Shown here: piece by piece, positions 23,049 through 35,702 of the stretch
How the letters are laid out: each line of letters starts with the position of its first letter
How positions within the stretch are numbered: position 1 is the stretch's first letter
Assembly (NCBI GenBank): GCA_021234155.1
Contig: JAJEKV010000002.1
Location: forward strand, 21,479,726 to 21,543,725
DNA: 64,000 bases
Source: Isoetes taiwanensis
Lineage: Eukaryota; Streptophyta; Lycopodiopsida; Isoetales; Isoetaceae
Direction: 5' to 3'
The notes under the pieces: model-generated
Database searches by the model: none
The model's input: only the letters and a program-made list of their open reading frames with translations
Told to the model about the DNA's origin: nothing
Position numbers and translations under genes: made by a program

Positions 23049-23830
23049 CTATGCAGGCACATCTCCCAACTTTGTCTCTGTTGTCATATTCATGCCAAGC
23101 TCATAAAATAAATATAGTTGAATAGTGGAATCACATACCTTGCATTTACCTTCAGTTAACAAGGTTGCACAAGCCAGAGTGTACTCATGATCACAACTTA
23201 GGATCAAAGACAACTTGTATCTATCATGAAAATTTAGGCCACAAGCACAACAAGCACAAAAGTTGCAAATTCTTGGTAATTTTCTCTTGATAATCTTAAT
23301 GCAAAATGGATTGGTGATCACATTCTTCAATTCTGTAAGATGAATAAGATTACCTCTCAAGCCTGATATTTTACCATCCTTCTCCTTGATCTCAACTTCT
23401 AAGGTACTCTTCCTCATGGTACTTGCTTCTACAGTTGAAGATTTGAAAAGCTTCTCGAGCTTGTTTAAGTAGTATATCTCCACGGTTAATGTATGCTCCA
23501 ACTCCTTCAGCAATTCACCTTCTCCATTTTCTACATGCGATTTATATATTGAGGTCTTCAAATCCGCAACTTTCTTCCCGGTCTCTTCAAGTTCAAGACT
23601 AAATTTCTCATTTGACTTAGCCTCTGCGGCTAAGCTAACATCAATTGCATGCAACTTCGCCGCCATGGTTGCCTTCTCATTCTCAATCTTACTTATAGCT
23701 TCCTTAATCAACCCAATGATCTTATAGAGTAGACTGGTCCAATTTACAACTTTCTGTACAAGTACCTTCTCTCAATTGTGCAACCTGGATTTCTTTCCCC
23801 CTTGACCTGCAATTTCTGTACTCTTCATTT
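23049..23830 (-). CDS. Coiled-coil protein with C-terminal Cys/His-rich module, unknown family
   Basis: A 220-codon frame (minus, 23711 down to 23049) reads as a long coiled coil (SKIENEKATMAAKLHAIDVS, SLELEETGKKVADLKTS, ELLKELEHTLTVEIYYLNKL). It is followed by a Cys-rich segment (CNFCACCACGLNFHDRYKL, LSCDHEYTLACATLLTEG, CKVCDSTIQLY). The C-x2-C, C-x-H and closing C-x2-C spacing resembles a RING- or PHD-like zinc module. Upstream, VLVQKVVNWTSLLYKIIG extends the frame to about 23765, then a shift near 23770, so the real N-terminus is missing. It ends tail to tail with the methyltransferase gene. Possible partner protein or unrelated gene; I do not recognise it. Confidence 0.5.
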
Positions 23831-24363
23831 TGACATGGCAGAATCACAATTTTCTCATGAAACAACATAAACTACCTGCTTTTTCACCTCATTGTTTACC
23901 ATATTTTATGTTTGGTATAGTTCTTTTAATAATCTGTCCAATTTTTATTGGTGTTGAGATTGCACCATCGAACTTTGATCTTATTTTTTAGACCTTCTTG
24001 ACACACCAAGGACCATTGTGCATCTATTACATTATCTTATAACCATTTCAATTTCAAAGCAGGTTGTAATCCTTCACTAGAAAGTCCATGAATCTTAATG
24101 AAATCATTCTCGTCACGGCTTCAGCCATTATCAAACAATCGGATTAGAGAATTATGTGACGAAATTGGAAATTCAAGTAGTAAAAGATTTCGGAAACAAG
24201 GGGTCAAAATAGAGGAAGAAGAAAAGGGGACATGAGAAATGAGGCAAATGATTTCTTCCGTATTAAAATATGAGTGCTTAAGTTTTAGGTGCTTTAGATG
24301 CTTGGTGCTTTCACGCATTTTGGAGCTTACACCCTGCATCGGCAATTGCAAGAAGCTGGCTCC
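23831..24363. other. No gene seen
   Basis: AT-rich DNA up to the gypsy fragment. Part of 23870-24120 could be introns of the coiled-coil gene on the minus strand. Confidence 0.35.
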
Positions 24364-24549
24364 AACAGTAGACCATTTAAAATTATTCAAAGAGTAGGTA
24401 ATGAATCCTACAAATTAGACCTTCCCACTCACTTAAAGGTCCATAAAGTCTTCCACATAAGCCTTCTTAAGAAGCATATTCCTAATCCAGAAGAGATATT
24501 GGATACTCCAACCTTCTTGCAGACGACTAAGGAACAACTTGATGATTGA
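24364..24549 (+). pseudogene. Ty3/gypsy integrase C-terminal fragment
   Basis: Reads SRPFKIIQRVGNESYKLDLP, HLKVHKVFHISLLKKHIPNP and EEILDTPTFLQTTKEQLDD. It aligns without gaps to the GPY/F-to-chromodomain linker of the chromovirus at 54685-54855 (RVGNQSYKLELPAHLKIHKV). It stops at TGA just where a chromodomain should begin. Only this sixty-residue scrap is left; it comes from a related but distinct element. Confidence 0.9.
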
Positions 24550-25390
24550 GGTTAAAATTAGAGGGGGTGGATCCTTAAGACCACAATTTATTACTTAAAC
24601 TAATACGATGTGCTAGTTGCAGATCAATAAAGGAGGGGCAACAAATGGAGGGAGCACATCACGCGAAGAATAGGAGTTATAAATGTGTCTTTAATTATGA
24701 CTCCTAAGCATATTGTTATGTGATACTATGTTATTATAATACTAAACTCGTTGAGGCTATATAATTATGTATAAATATGTAAATATCCCAGGGGATGCAC
24801 CTAAGCTATAAGGGACACATCATCTGTGTGCACAGGGTTAGAAGAAAACCCCCATGTATATATTTTTTCTTGTACAAAACCTCATCCCGTAAGGTCTCAT
24901 ATTGTCAAAATTTTTACACCCATGTCATACTTGTACAAGTATTTTGTGTCAAGTGGAAAATACCCATCCCATATAAATACTTGTTAGAAATGTACTAGAA
25001 AAGATATCTAACAGTATAGAAACCCGGATTCAATGATTCCTTTTCACATCTATAGATCAAAAGAGCCCTCCATATATCAAAAGAGACCTCCCATACATGT
25101 ATAATTTGTTCTTTTCCTACTAACTTCCCACTCACAACTTTGTATGGTATAAAGCGCAAAAAAAAACATACTTGTGTATGACGTGTATGTATGTTTTCAT
25201 CAAAAAATAGACCCCCCTAAAGGTCACTTACTAGTCTTCTATGGCCAGCATAATATGAACCCCCCTTGGTGAAGATAGCCTTTACAATTATCGAGATAAT
25301 TAAGCAATGGAAGATAAGATTCTAAATATTACAAGAAATTTATCACGGCGGCCAAGGCCGCCCTGGACATTTCTCTTTCCAACTGCAACA
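24550..25390. other. No gene seen
   Basis: AT-rich spacer between the gypsy scrap and LINE B. There are short repeats around 25025-25110 (AAGAGCCCTCCATA / AAGAGACCTCCCATA) but no coding signal. Confidence 0.4.
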
Positions 25391-26514
25391 AAATAAATGA
25401 AGGTAAATATTTCAAAATCCAAGATCATGGTATTTGGAACGAGGGAGAGACCGAAATTCACTTATCAAAGACAGGAATTAGAGACAATAGAGTGCTATAA
25501 GTATCTTGGCATTGATTTCTTGGCAAAATACAACTGGAAGAACTGTGTGAAGAGAAGGGTTGCAGGAGGAAAAGCAGCACTGTACAGCATGCTTGCAAGA
25601 TGCAATAAGACTGCGTTGACTGAACGGGGCCTAAAAAAAGCGTTGTTTAAATCTTTGGTTCAAATAGTCTTGTTGTATGGCGTGCCCATTTGGGGTCCGA
25701 GTACATCCTCCAGAGTATGGTGTCACATAGAATCCGTCCAGAAGGTATTTTTGCGGGAAGAACTTGGGATAAAAGCCCAGACTCCCTCTGCTATCATGCT
25801 AGCAGAAGCCGAGATGCTCCCACTTGAGCTTGAAGCGTTGTTCCATTCAGTGAATTTCGTGAGTAGACTTAAACAACAAGCGTCAGAATACCTTTTCTTA
25901 ACAAGCCATGCATAGCTCAGAACAATCTGGGTGGATGAAAGATTTACGAAGGTGGGCAAGTGAATGGGGTCTGTCAGATCTGAATAGGCCAAGTAATAAA
26001 AAAGATACAAGGGCCCTTTTGGAAAAGCTGGCACTTGAACGTTTATGGTCAAATCCAGGCAACTGGATGATGCAGTATAAGATGAATATTAATCATATCA
26101 CAGAATACAAAAGTCAGGGATATTCTAAATTTGGATATCTTTAGATGACATAGGCAGATCATTGCCCGGTACAGAACGAGTTCACACAGATTGGAGATTG
26201 ACACTGGGAGATGGTTCAGAATCCCTGCTGAAGCAAGAATTTGCAAATTATATTCATCTGGAAGTGTAGAAGATGAACGTCATGCACTCTTGGAATGTTC
26301 GACATATGCACATATAAGAGAGAGCTATGGTATACACACACATGATTTTTACTTGTTAACAGTGCCGCCCATAGTACTGGGATTATATTTGAGGGTCGTG
26401 GGACGCGGAATCGATCCTTCTTAATGTCATTAAAGATGTAAATAGCTCTATCTTTGGGCTCTGGCCTCTCAGGGCCCAAGAGAGCAATAGACATAAATAA
26501 ATAAATAAATAAAT
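25391..26514 (+). pseudogene. LINE family B, 5'-truncated fragment
   Basis: Begins in the RT just after the catalytic region at MKVNISKSKIMVFGT (matching MTVNIAKSKIMIFGT of the full copy at 37842). It runs 172 codons through YKYLGIDFLAKYNWKNCVKR and LVQIVLLYGVPIWGPS, shifts frame near 25910, and continues to RICKLYSSGSVEDERHALLE, where one zinc-binding Cys is Tyr. The 3' UTR ends CAGGGCCCAAGAGAGCAATA with an (AAAT)n tail at 26493-26514. It is clearly older than the copy at 35-39 kb. Confidence 0.9.
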
Positions 26515-28112
26515 AGTTCTAATCTTTAAGGCTCCTTTTTATTAGAAACAAAATTCTGTACGGTTTTATAGAGCAAGAAGATTCAGCTTAGAAAATTATT
26601 GAATCATGACATACAATGTAGACGTATGCTTAAATTTTTTCGCAGATAGGGAAAAATGAGTACATGAATAAATTCTGATGCAATTCTTGCAGGTTCATGA
26701 TGAGGCAATTCTTGTGAATCTAGACAGTTTGAAAGTTTTAGAGCTATAGCCACTCTAGACAATGTTTTTATCTTTAACCATAACAGGTAAGCCTATTGGT
26801 AGAAGTGCCCTTATATTTAAGTAAGAAGTCTACTTTACCAGATAAACAAACCTATAATGTCTGGTTATTTAATATTTGATTGATACACGTCGGTGCAGGA
26901 GGATAGACATTCAAAGACCTACTTGAGTTTAAGCTCTTGCCTCTTTCTTATTTAGAGGGCATGGCCAGCTTGTGCTTCAGCCCATCTTCTGGAGCACTTT
27001 TTTCCTGGTTAAAAATAGAGTAATCTGGATCCATTTGAAGAGGTAGAACAGGTTGCAAAATTGGCTGCTGCGCTACAGCTAGAGGCTGTTCTCATTGACT
27101 TTGCATGTGAATATGATTTGCTTATGCTTCAAAGTTATATAAGAACATAAACGAAAAAACCTTAGCTTGGGCACGCAACAATCCGAATAACAGAACTAAG
27201 CCCCAAACCTTAGAAGCGAATGCATCCATAAAAGAACTACGATGTTGTTTCCATTTGCAAATGGGTTGTGGATGGAATATAGCAAAATCAAGGAGTGCGT
27301 TCATATAGAAACTCTAGTCTGCAATGAAATTTCATGGATTTGCAAAAAAGAGAATACATGGATGGGCAATAAAATTCACGGATTTTCATAACTGACAAGG
27401 ATTCTAAAAGTGGGCCCAAAATGGCAGGAAACCAGATAGAAACCTAAAGCAAATGTCATGTGCAGGGAAAGGGGCTTGTTTTGAGCTAATGCCAAAGACA
27501 AATACATATTAAGGGAAAAAAAGAGGGGACATGCATTAAAAAAAAGCCACAACCACATGATTTGCCCTCTTCTTCGAAATCAAGAGCTAAGAAATGATGC
27601 AATCTAGAAATATTGTTTAGTACATGCACACAAATACATCAACCAAATCATGGAAAACCCATGTTAAAAAGCGTATAAAAATAGAAAATGAAACCCCTTG
27701 TTATTATGCTAGATATTTGATGCTCATGTGTTGAATTTCATTGGTCATATTGTCATTCCTAGCACATAGGATCCTGACTCTTTGAAATCCATGCATGCAG
27801 TGGCAGCCAATGATTCCCACTTAGTCATGAGGGCTAACCCCAATGAGTGCATGTGCAGTGAATGAGCAAGGCAGTAATCAGGTGAATGGCAGCAGTGCAA
27901 TTGTGGATCATGTTTGAACTAGAATCTTCTGGGGTTGATTTGCTAAAGTTGGATGTTGTATTATTGAATTTGATTTCTTTGGATCTTAACTTTATCTGAG
28001 CATATTGAATTCTTAGGCATTTGTCCATTGAATTTGGAATATGTAAGTTCAACTATAACGAAGATTCAATTCTTTACCATCTATAATTTTGTGTACCAAG
28101 CTTAAGCACAAA
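26515..28112. other. No recognised gene
   Basis: AT-rich sequence. One minus-strand frame (27122-27216 from MDAFASKVWGLVLLFGLLRA) has a plausible signal peptide and a possible GT donor after AQAK, as a first exon might, but no second exon was found. I do not call a gene. Confidence 0.35.
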
Positions 28113-28435
28113 TATGTAGCAAAATAACAGGGGGTTCTAGGAGGGTCTGATGTGGATGTTAAAAAGACAATTCTTGAAGCCATAGATCATATATCCCTAA
28201 AACTGGGTTGTTATTAAAAAAAAAAATAGATTCAAGATAAAAAACAATCACATTAGCTCACTGGACATATTGTCTTATTAGGACATTGAGTTATTTTGAT
28301 AGAGGTTCGAGCCCCCGTATTTCATATTCTAAAATCTTACGCAAAGCCGTATAGAGGTTCGATATTCCCTTAAAATCATAGACGAAATCGTATTTCATAT
28401 TTCAAAATCATAGGTTGCACCTCATTTAGAATATG
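28113..28435 (+). repeat. Extra tandem copy of the SINE-like segment
   Basis: ATGTAGCAAAATAACAGG at 28113 starts a unit of about 320 bp that repeats from 28436. This unit lacks the MITE and has a perfect B box (GGTTCGAGCCC, 28304-28314). It is more diverged from 2605-2940 than the second unit is, so it predates the segmental duplication or belongs to a separate SINE insertion. Confidence 0.75.
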
Positions 28436-28587
28436 TAGCAAAATAACAGGGGTTCCAGGGGGATCTGATATGGATGTAAAAAAAACAATTCCTGAAACCA
28501 TAGACCATATATCCCTAAAACAATGGAATGGGTTGTTATTAAAAAAAAAAAATAGATTCAAGATAAAAAATAATCACATTAGCTCAT

Positions 28588-28909
28588 GGGTAAAAGCATG
28601 CTACGGTGTACCACTTTTGGAACCCTCAAAAGTATCTACACTGGGTACTTTTAAAACTGGTACTTTCTGTTTTTTCTTTCAATTAAAATCAATTGAATTT
28701 TTTTGAATTGAAGGTCAATAACATGCCAATCTATAGTACTAAAGGATGACAATACTATTAGAGACCAAAATGAACGAATTAACTCTCAAACTTATCTTTT
28801 GTTGCGGCATTTATGCAAGTTCCCAGTACCTAATGCTGGGTACTTTTCTGGGTAGTTTCGCACTCCCTAAAAAGTACTTTAGATGGTACACCCTAGCATG
28901 CTTTCACCC
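28588..28909. mobile_element. MITE, 322 bp, terminal inverted repeats about 25 bp
   Basis: Begins GGGTAAAAGCATGCTA and ends TAGCATGCTTTCACCC, with the inverted repeat extending to GGTGTACC/GGTACACC. Copy 1 has AGCTCATTGGACAT without the element. The filled site has just one extra T, so a target duplication longer than 1 bp is not visible. That leaves the superfamily open. It splits the A box of the SINE-like promoter. No coding sequence. Confidence 0.85.
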
Positions 28910-30256
28910 TTGGACATATTGGTTAAAGTAGTCTTATTAGGACATTGAGTTATTTTGATAGAGGTTCGAGCCACCGTATTTCATATTCTAAAATCTTACG
29001 CAAAGACGTACAGAGGTTCGATATTCCCTCAAAACCATAGGTGAAATCGTATTTCATATTTCAAAATCATAGGCGCCTCCAATCATAAATGACTATAAGC
29101 GAAACGGGAGGTGCTCAGAGGCCCCAACATACGATCAGGGTCGTAGGATTGATGAATCCGACGACTATGGTAGTCCAGGGTGCACCTCGTCTAGACAAGA
29201 TCCCCAATTGCAAGGAGGGTTACTCGACAGGTCGCCACAGTAATCTGGATCATTTTTGCCGCTAAGTCTTCTTGATGATTGTTTTCACTATGCTCGTAGT
29301 AATCATACTCCTACTTTTCATTATCATCACCCACTTCAATACCATCATCTTCCAATTCTTCATTCTCATCTTCATCTTCCATCTCCTCCTCATTCTCAAT
29401 GTGTAGTCAAATGCTTGCTTTCATTGCATAAAAATATAGGTCTTCTTCTCAAGTGCCCTGCGACTCTTTAAAATCTTCAAATTGGCACTCACAAACACGA
29501 GGTCGAAAAGGTAGAATACAAGCTCTTTTTACTGGTCACATGTCCAAACACACTGAATGGGCACTCTATGGGAGAGGAACTAGCACCTTGAGAAAGTATG
29601 TAAATGGCAAACCTTTGCAATTCGAGGTGTTAGACATATAGTCCTCCACTAAAGAGGAAGACCAGTAATAAACTTCTCCACTTGTGCATCAGGTGAACCA
29701 AATCTACCTTCTTATTGCAATAGAAATGAAGCTGACCTTTTATCAATTTTCTGTCTTCTTTGATTTTCAACCACACTATCAAGAACATCTACTCGATGTT
29801 GTGCCATGTCTGTATTTGAGGGATGCTCATAAAATTGGAATTTTGGTTCCAAAATAAAAGTTTTGCTTGCACGAGGTTATGACAGCTATTCCAACTTTTC
29901 GCACAAAGTGCTTTCAATACTTTTATTCCGCAACATCCTTTTGCAACCACCCTATCCAAACCCTCATAAACCTTTTCAATGCATGACCCCATTCCATATA
30001 CAAGCCTCATTATATAAACTATTGGCTCCATTACACTTAAGAGGTGTCCCACATCTTTCCAAAACAAATTATCCATGGCAACATCATACGACAAGCATAG
30101 GGAGACCTTTGGTAATCACCATTAACAACCAAAGATTATAATGGCCATCTTCCTGCAAATGGTTAAGCATGATAAAATTATGTCCGAATCTTGTCTCAGA
30201 CTACTTTAGAAGGACTTTCCCATTGTTATTCTCAAATGTGAGCCTCTGGAATACTG

Positions 30257-32925
30257 TTAAGAGGAAAGAAAGAAACAATGGTTTCTATCGTCCACTGAGA
30301 CCAGTTGGCCTATGGGACCCAGAAGGAGCGCAACAAACTTATTATTGTCCGGGTTAAAAAACCCTCGCCCCGAAGGCTTTTCGAGGGAAAAACCGTGGCA
30401 GTAATAAGAATGCTGTCAAACTGGACAAGTATACATCATCATGAAATAAAATATGTATGTACATGTCAAGCGCGTGCCCGAGGACATAGCTGATCTCGCA
30501 TGTCCATGACCTCCTAAAGGTATGATCCTAGCACCCGTACGAATGTCGTGCTCAATGTCACATGTAGCGGCTGGCCAGGCCTGATTAACTCAGCATAGCG
30601 CGTCCGGATTTGATCATATGTCACAACTAAGGGTATGAGATTCATATCCTCAATGACACCATTTAAGATTGACAGTCTGGCTCCGACGCGGGTTTCACCA
30701 ATCCATCCGCCTGCCTCACCAAGATGATGTGGCTCCCTTCGCCAATGGAGGCAATGAGTCCGTATCTTTTCGCGCGGGTGCGCAGTAGCATTGGGGCCTC
30801 GCCCAATGTGGGATTTATGTGGCGCCGTAGTGTGTCAGTTTTGACCGTTTCACTCTGCATCCTAAAGCTTTTGCCGATGAAGCCAGCATCAAGATACTGC
30901 CCTCGCCATGGCGGTGATCCTACTGCTGCACATGCATGCACCCCGTTCCGCACATTCCATCTAGCCATCCGGCCGGAGATCTCTTTCCCTCCAACAAATT
31001 GAGGGCTGTGGCCCCATCGGGCTATGATATAAGCTAGTTTAGGGAGACGAAAGCATCGCCCATATTGACCACCTTCTCAAAATAGACAATGAAGGACAAG
31101 GGTCGCCTCTTCTCGAAGAGGCAAGAATCCTCGCTCTCCCGCAGTGTGAGAATTTGATATAATCAGGACTTCAACCCCTAGTGCTCGTGTGGCCAAGAAG
31201 GCTGCACTGCCTTCCAGTCATTCCAAGCAGCTTGCAGGACACCACACTAGCCCCATACTTCAACCTCGTATAAAAGGACAGGCTCCACTAAGACCTTGAA
31301 TAGGTGTGACTGATGGGTCCAACCATACAACTCCGCATTATGACTATTGTTTTGCATTGCATATAGCGCCTTCCAGCCCGACGTAACTCGTAGCCATATG
31401 GATGTGTCCCAGTGCATAGTAGAAGGAAACTCCACTCCCAAATATTTGTATGTGGATGCTACTTCCACATTCTGCCCTTGGTAACTGAAGGAGGGGATCC
31501 TTGACTGACGTGAATGATATGAAAACCACCTTAGTCTTGGCCAAGTTGATATGCACATCAGTCGCTTGGCAAAATGTGTTCAGAACATCGAGATATCGTT
31601 GCATGTCTGCTGGTGTGTAACTAGGAGGTCCACATCATCAGCATATATTAACTGCTTGATGATCTGGTAGAGAAGGTGAGCCCCATCGCCCCCATTATCA
31701 GTAAGTCAGCTCTCCAATTGATCAATGTAAAGCCCAAACAATATTGGGGAGAGAGGGCATCCCTGACGAACCCCGATACTACTATCAAATGGTTGGCTTG
31801 TCGGCTGCAACCGACCCGAGCATCTTTCATAGCTTTGTACACGCATTACGCAAATCTCACAGGGAACCCCGGTATGTCGCCCAATCTTGCCCATAGTTTT
31901 TCCCGAGGCACAGTGTCAAATGCCTTCGCAAAATCCACGAAGCAACAATATAGATCATGAGGGCGGTTCCTGCTGTCTTTAACCAGAGTTCGCAATGTGA
32001 AGATGTGGTCAATGGTTGAGTGCCGGGGTCTGAATCCTACCTGGATGAGGGCCCGTATCTCTCGCTTGCCTCTGCCCATCCCCAATCAAGCTGCTTTGCT
32101 TTCGAGCTGCGGCAGGAAGCCTTCTGTAATGCCTTGTTGAATAAAGGCGGTCCGAAGACTGGTATTATGGGCGGCCATGCTCACTTAAGCAATTACGCAC
32201 GCATACCATCGGTCGGGGCTTTCCCATTGGCAAGACTTTGTAAGCCTTGTTCCACGTCCGAATCTGTGATTTCAGTATTTGGGCCTTCTTGCAGAGGTAT
32301 CTTTGCATGTGCACCACGAGGGTCATTATAGTTGTTGCAAGTATTGCCTCCACCGCTTTCGGGAGTAATGTTCCCCGTGGGCTGTCATCGGCTTTCTAAG
32401 AACCCTTCGCCCGGAAGGTCACGGGGTGACGTTCGGGAGGTAAAACATTTCCCTTTGATGCATTTGCAATGTATGCGTGGCTTTCTTAGCTTTAAGCAAG
32501 ACGCGGTCGCCGTCGATTGCATGTGGGCGTAAAGCGTGGTTCGTGACTTGGCGAGCCGGCGTTTGTGTTCCTTGCACTCGCGCATCAAACCATTGATTAC
32601 GTGGGAAGATTGTATTCACGGAGGTCCGTCGGGTGGCTTATCCCAAAGCATCTCTCGCCGCTAGATCCTAAGCACATCGGTCCACCGCCGGCTTTGTCTG
32701 TTGCTCTAGTGTAGGATATTGCAAAATTTCTGCCAGGTCATCCATAAGCATCTGGGCATAAGCCCCTGCATGTTCATAATCCAATCGCAGCTGAGGCATG
32801 TGAGGAGTTGTTGCATTGGGTGTTCGCACAACCTGCCAATCCAACTTCAAGTAAAGTGGTAAGTGGTCTGAGTCGATCTCTTCATCCCTATTAGCTGTTC
32901 CCACCTGGAAGTGCTTGACGAGAAA
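30257..32925 (-). pseudogene. LINE family A, copy in the second duplication
   Basis: Same truncated element as 4110-6773, with the same 5' end (FLVKHFQVGTANRDEEIDSD) and same hairpin (30354-30393). The frames are much more broken than in copy 1: open pieces remain at 31247-31558, 31846-32080 (FRPRHSTIDHIFTLRTLVKD, VDFAKAFDTVPREKL) and 32668-32925. Elsewhere CAG/CTG sites of copy 1 are replaced, for example CACCCTGAGGG by CACCACGAGGG and TATTCCTGGAGG by TATTCACGGAGG. The 5' end is cut by the Helitron at 32926. Confidence 0.85.
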
Positions 32926-33449
32926 TCTATTGTTTAAATTTGGTTTTTCCGGCACCCCAAAAACTTTTTAGATTTTTCGTTTAACTTGATTTCCTATGGT
33001 TTGGGGTTTTTTGGCATCCGGAAAACAATTCCGATTTGCCAAAAATCGGGAAAATTCCCTAACTTTCATTTGGGGTTTCAATTTTTCCCTTTCTGATTTC
33101 GGCCCCCTTCTAATCCGGCATGCATGTGCAATGATGAAGGGCATGGAGGACGGCTGGAGTAGCTAGGTTTTGCATATGGCTAGGGTTAAGATGAAATCTG
33201 TCGATCATATGTTTCTCAAGTATTAGGTCATTGGATTTTTTTCAAGTTTATTTCGTCTGCATGGCCGTGAACATGGAGATGTTTCTTTCCTCAGCAGAGA
33301 CGACCCACTTTTGCACAGAGGAGATTGATAGATGGAATGCTTAGACGCTACTATAATGCATCTGAATCTGGTTTATTGTTTTTATCTATCTTGGATGTTA
33401 GTTTTGTTTATTAAGCTGATTTATCCCTCTGAACAGGTTAAGCAATAGT

Positions 33450-33590
33450 ATCTAGCATACCTAGCATTAAATCCGGAAGGAGAAGTGGCTGTGGCTGGTC
33501 TGTGGCACCCAGAAAGGGCCGATTTTGGCATAAAGGATCAATCTGGAGCATTATTGGATATGAGGCCATGCAGATTATCAAGCTACTCAG
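33450..33590 (+). other. Exon-like frame inside the Helitron, possible captured gene fragment
   Basis: A stop-free frame reads YLAYLALNPEGEVAVAGLWH then PERADFGIKDQSGALLD and ends at a GT donor-like site (TCAG-GTTCGTAAAG). Codon choice looks protein-like. A second frame is also open across the same stretch, which weakens the case. Helitrons often carry host exons. Source gene not recognised. Confidence 0.3.
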
Positions 33591-35075
33591 GTTCGTAAAG
33601 AATTTATTCATGTTTAGCAGTTGCAAGACATGTGGTTATTTGCATCTCTAGCTCTTGCATTCTTTGTTCTGATCGATTAATGATTTTCCTTTTTATTGTT
33701 GCAATGAAGGAATTTAATCCTTTATAGATCCCTTATGTATTTTTTGTACATTTTGCACAGGTTTCCATGTTCTATAAGATCACTGCTGCCTGCATACTTG
33801 CAAAAATTCAAATAGTGTTTGTGTAATGGATCAATTCTGCTCGAAGCCTTGGACCATTAATTGTGCAACCCAGAACTTTGAGATGCAGCTTTTCCATTTA
33901 CACGTTGGTAACCAAAGGATGTATCTGTAGGGTCCTGAGTTTTGAGCTATTTGGAATGCTTCATGGAGATTATGGTGAGAACTGATTTGTTTCCATGTTA
34001 TATCTCCAGACTGAGATTTTGTTTTAGTCATGTGCACATGTTAAATGTTTTTAACAATGGATTGGTTAGATCAGCCTATTATCCTGGCAGCTGTCATTCA
34101 AAAGTGCCATCCTTGGACATTCTTTTTTTCTTCTTTTGATCTGGAAGATTCTATATAAACTATGCTATTTCATGTCAATCTTATTTGCACAAATTTATGC
34201 GTATCTGAAGAGACTGGCCATTTCTTTGATCCTCTCCTTCCTTGCTGCAGTGAGTCTCAAGCCAAGCTACTCCAAGATGCCAGTATTAGTTCGCAAAACG
34301 AAAACAATGCAGTCTACTGCCCTGAGGACAGGATGAGCAAGCCTATGAAATGTCTTATATGACTGGCAGCATGATTCCATGACTGGCAAGTCTTATTGCG
34401 CATCATTGTTGGTCTACACAGCAAACTGGCCAACTATTTGTCTTGCATCTCACAGGCAAATATAATTGTGGTGGCTTCTATGGAATTAAGTGTTAGCTCT
34501 TAACATACAGAAGCAGCATGAGCTTTGTCTGGCTGGCTCATGTTCTTTGCAAGGTTGTTCAATCCTACAGCGTTACATTTGCCATCCTTTGCCATATTTT
34601 CCAGGAGGTAAGTTACTCGCATCCTAGAGGCATAGTTTCGTTCCTTGAGGAGTAAGGCCCTGCCAGCAGTATTCAATCTCTTCCCACATTTTTGGAGGCC
34701 GGAATGTGCATATTGCGTCTCCAGCATCTCCCATAATTATTCTGGACCAACAGAGACGATTAGAAGCAGCATGCTTTTGCAAAGTTCACGAAGTTTTATG
34801 ATGCGGCTCATATTCAGTTCTGTTCGACCTGCTCCTGTAAGCTTTGATTGCCAAATTTCGTTCGTGCTCTGTAGAGTTTAAGTTACAGGTTGGCTTATCC
34901 ATCATTCAGTTGTAACCTGAAGCATATTATAAGTCATGGCCACTTTACAGGTGATTATTCTACGTGCCTACTGGTGTCAATGTGTTTGTGATTTATGAAA
35001 TTCAGAGGAAAGCTCAGTTCCAAAGAGAAATAAAGGTTAGTGCAAATGAGCAAGGTTTGATTTGGAAGCCATAAT

Positions 35076-35693
35076 ATGAAATCAGAAATGAAGGGGCTGC
35101 GAGGTGAGGTAGTGGCACTCCGGAAAACAGTGGAGGAATTAACTGTGCAAAGCCAGAATCCAAAGATAGAACACAATCACCCACCGATGGATTACAATGA
35201 ACAAATTCGTGCCCTAGAGTCCAACCTGGCCAACCTGATTGCAGAAACAACACAGGAACAAATGAGGCTTCATAGAGAGCATGTCGTATCAGAGCAGGCC
35301 GAGATGGATTCTCGAGCAAAGAATTTGAAAATATCTGGCATCAGCGAAGAGGAAGATGAGAACATATCAGAGGTAATCAAAAATTTCTTTACCGAAACCA
35401 TGCACCTGCATGAACCAAATTTCCTTTCTGGAAAGAGATTGGGTAAGCCAGGCTACCATACACGCCCTATTTTAGTCAGGTTCCCAAGCAAGGAAGCCAG
35501 GGATAGGATTCTGCATAACAGGGCTGCTTTGAAAGGGGAGAAAGGTATATGGCTGGATTTGGACCTGACTCCTTCACAACTTGAAGTAAGAAAGAAGGAA
35601 TGGGCAAGAGTGAAAGATGCAAGAAACACAGGTTATGTTGCTTATCTAGATCAGAATGGAAAAGCCATAATTACTAACAGGAAACGCAGTTAG
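35076..35693 (+). CDS. LINE B ORF1 protein (coiled coil plus RRM-like domain)
   Basis: A 205-codon frame from the ATG at 35076. Residues 1-90 form a coiled coil (LRGEVVALRKTVEEL, LANLIAETTQEQMRLH). Residues 95-190 resemble the L1 ORF1p RNA-binding domain (NLKISGISEEEDENISEVIK, KRLGKPGYHTRPILVRFPSK, RDRILHNRAALKGEKGIWLD, LTPSQLEVRKKEW). Such proteins coat the element RNA as an RNP and act as nucleic-acid chaperones. There is no CCHC knuckle, unlike many plant L1 ORF1 proteins. The frame is intact. Confidence 0.8.
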   Translation: MKSEMKGLRGEVVALRKTVEELTVQSQNPKIEHNHPPMDYNEQIRALESNLANLIAETTQEQMRLHREHVVSEQAEMDSRAKNLKISGISEEEDENISEVIKNFFTETMHLHEPNFLSGKRLGKPGYHTRPILVRFPSKEARDRILHNRAALKGEKGIWLDLDLTPSQLEVRKKEWARVKDARNTGYVAYLDQNGKAIITNRKRS

Positions 35694-35702
35694 GGAGATT
35701 GG

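Noticed and set aside
27122-27304. First exon of a secreted (arabinogalactan-like) protein on the minus strand
   Set aside because: Only a signal-peptide-like start; no Pro/Ala/Ser-rich second exon found nearby.
33438-33626. Minus-strand frame inside the Helitron
   Set aside because: Antisense of the exon-like plus-strand frame; no motif.
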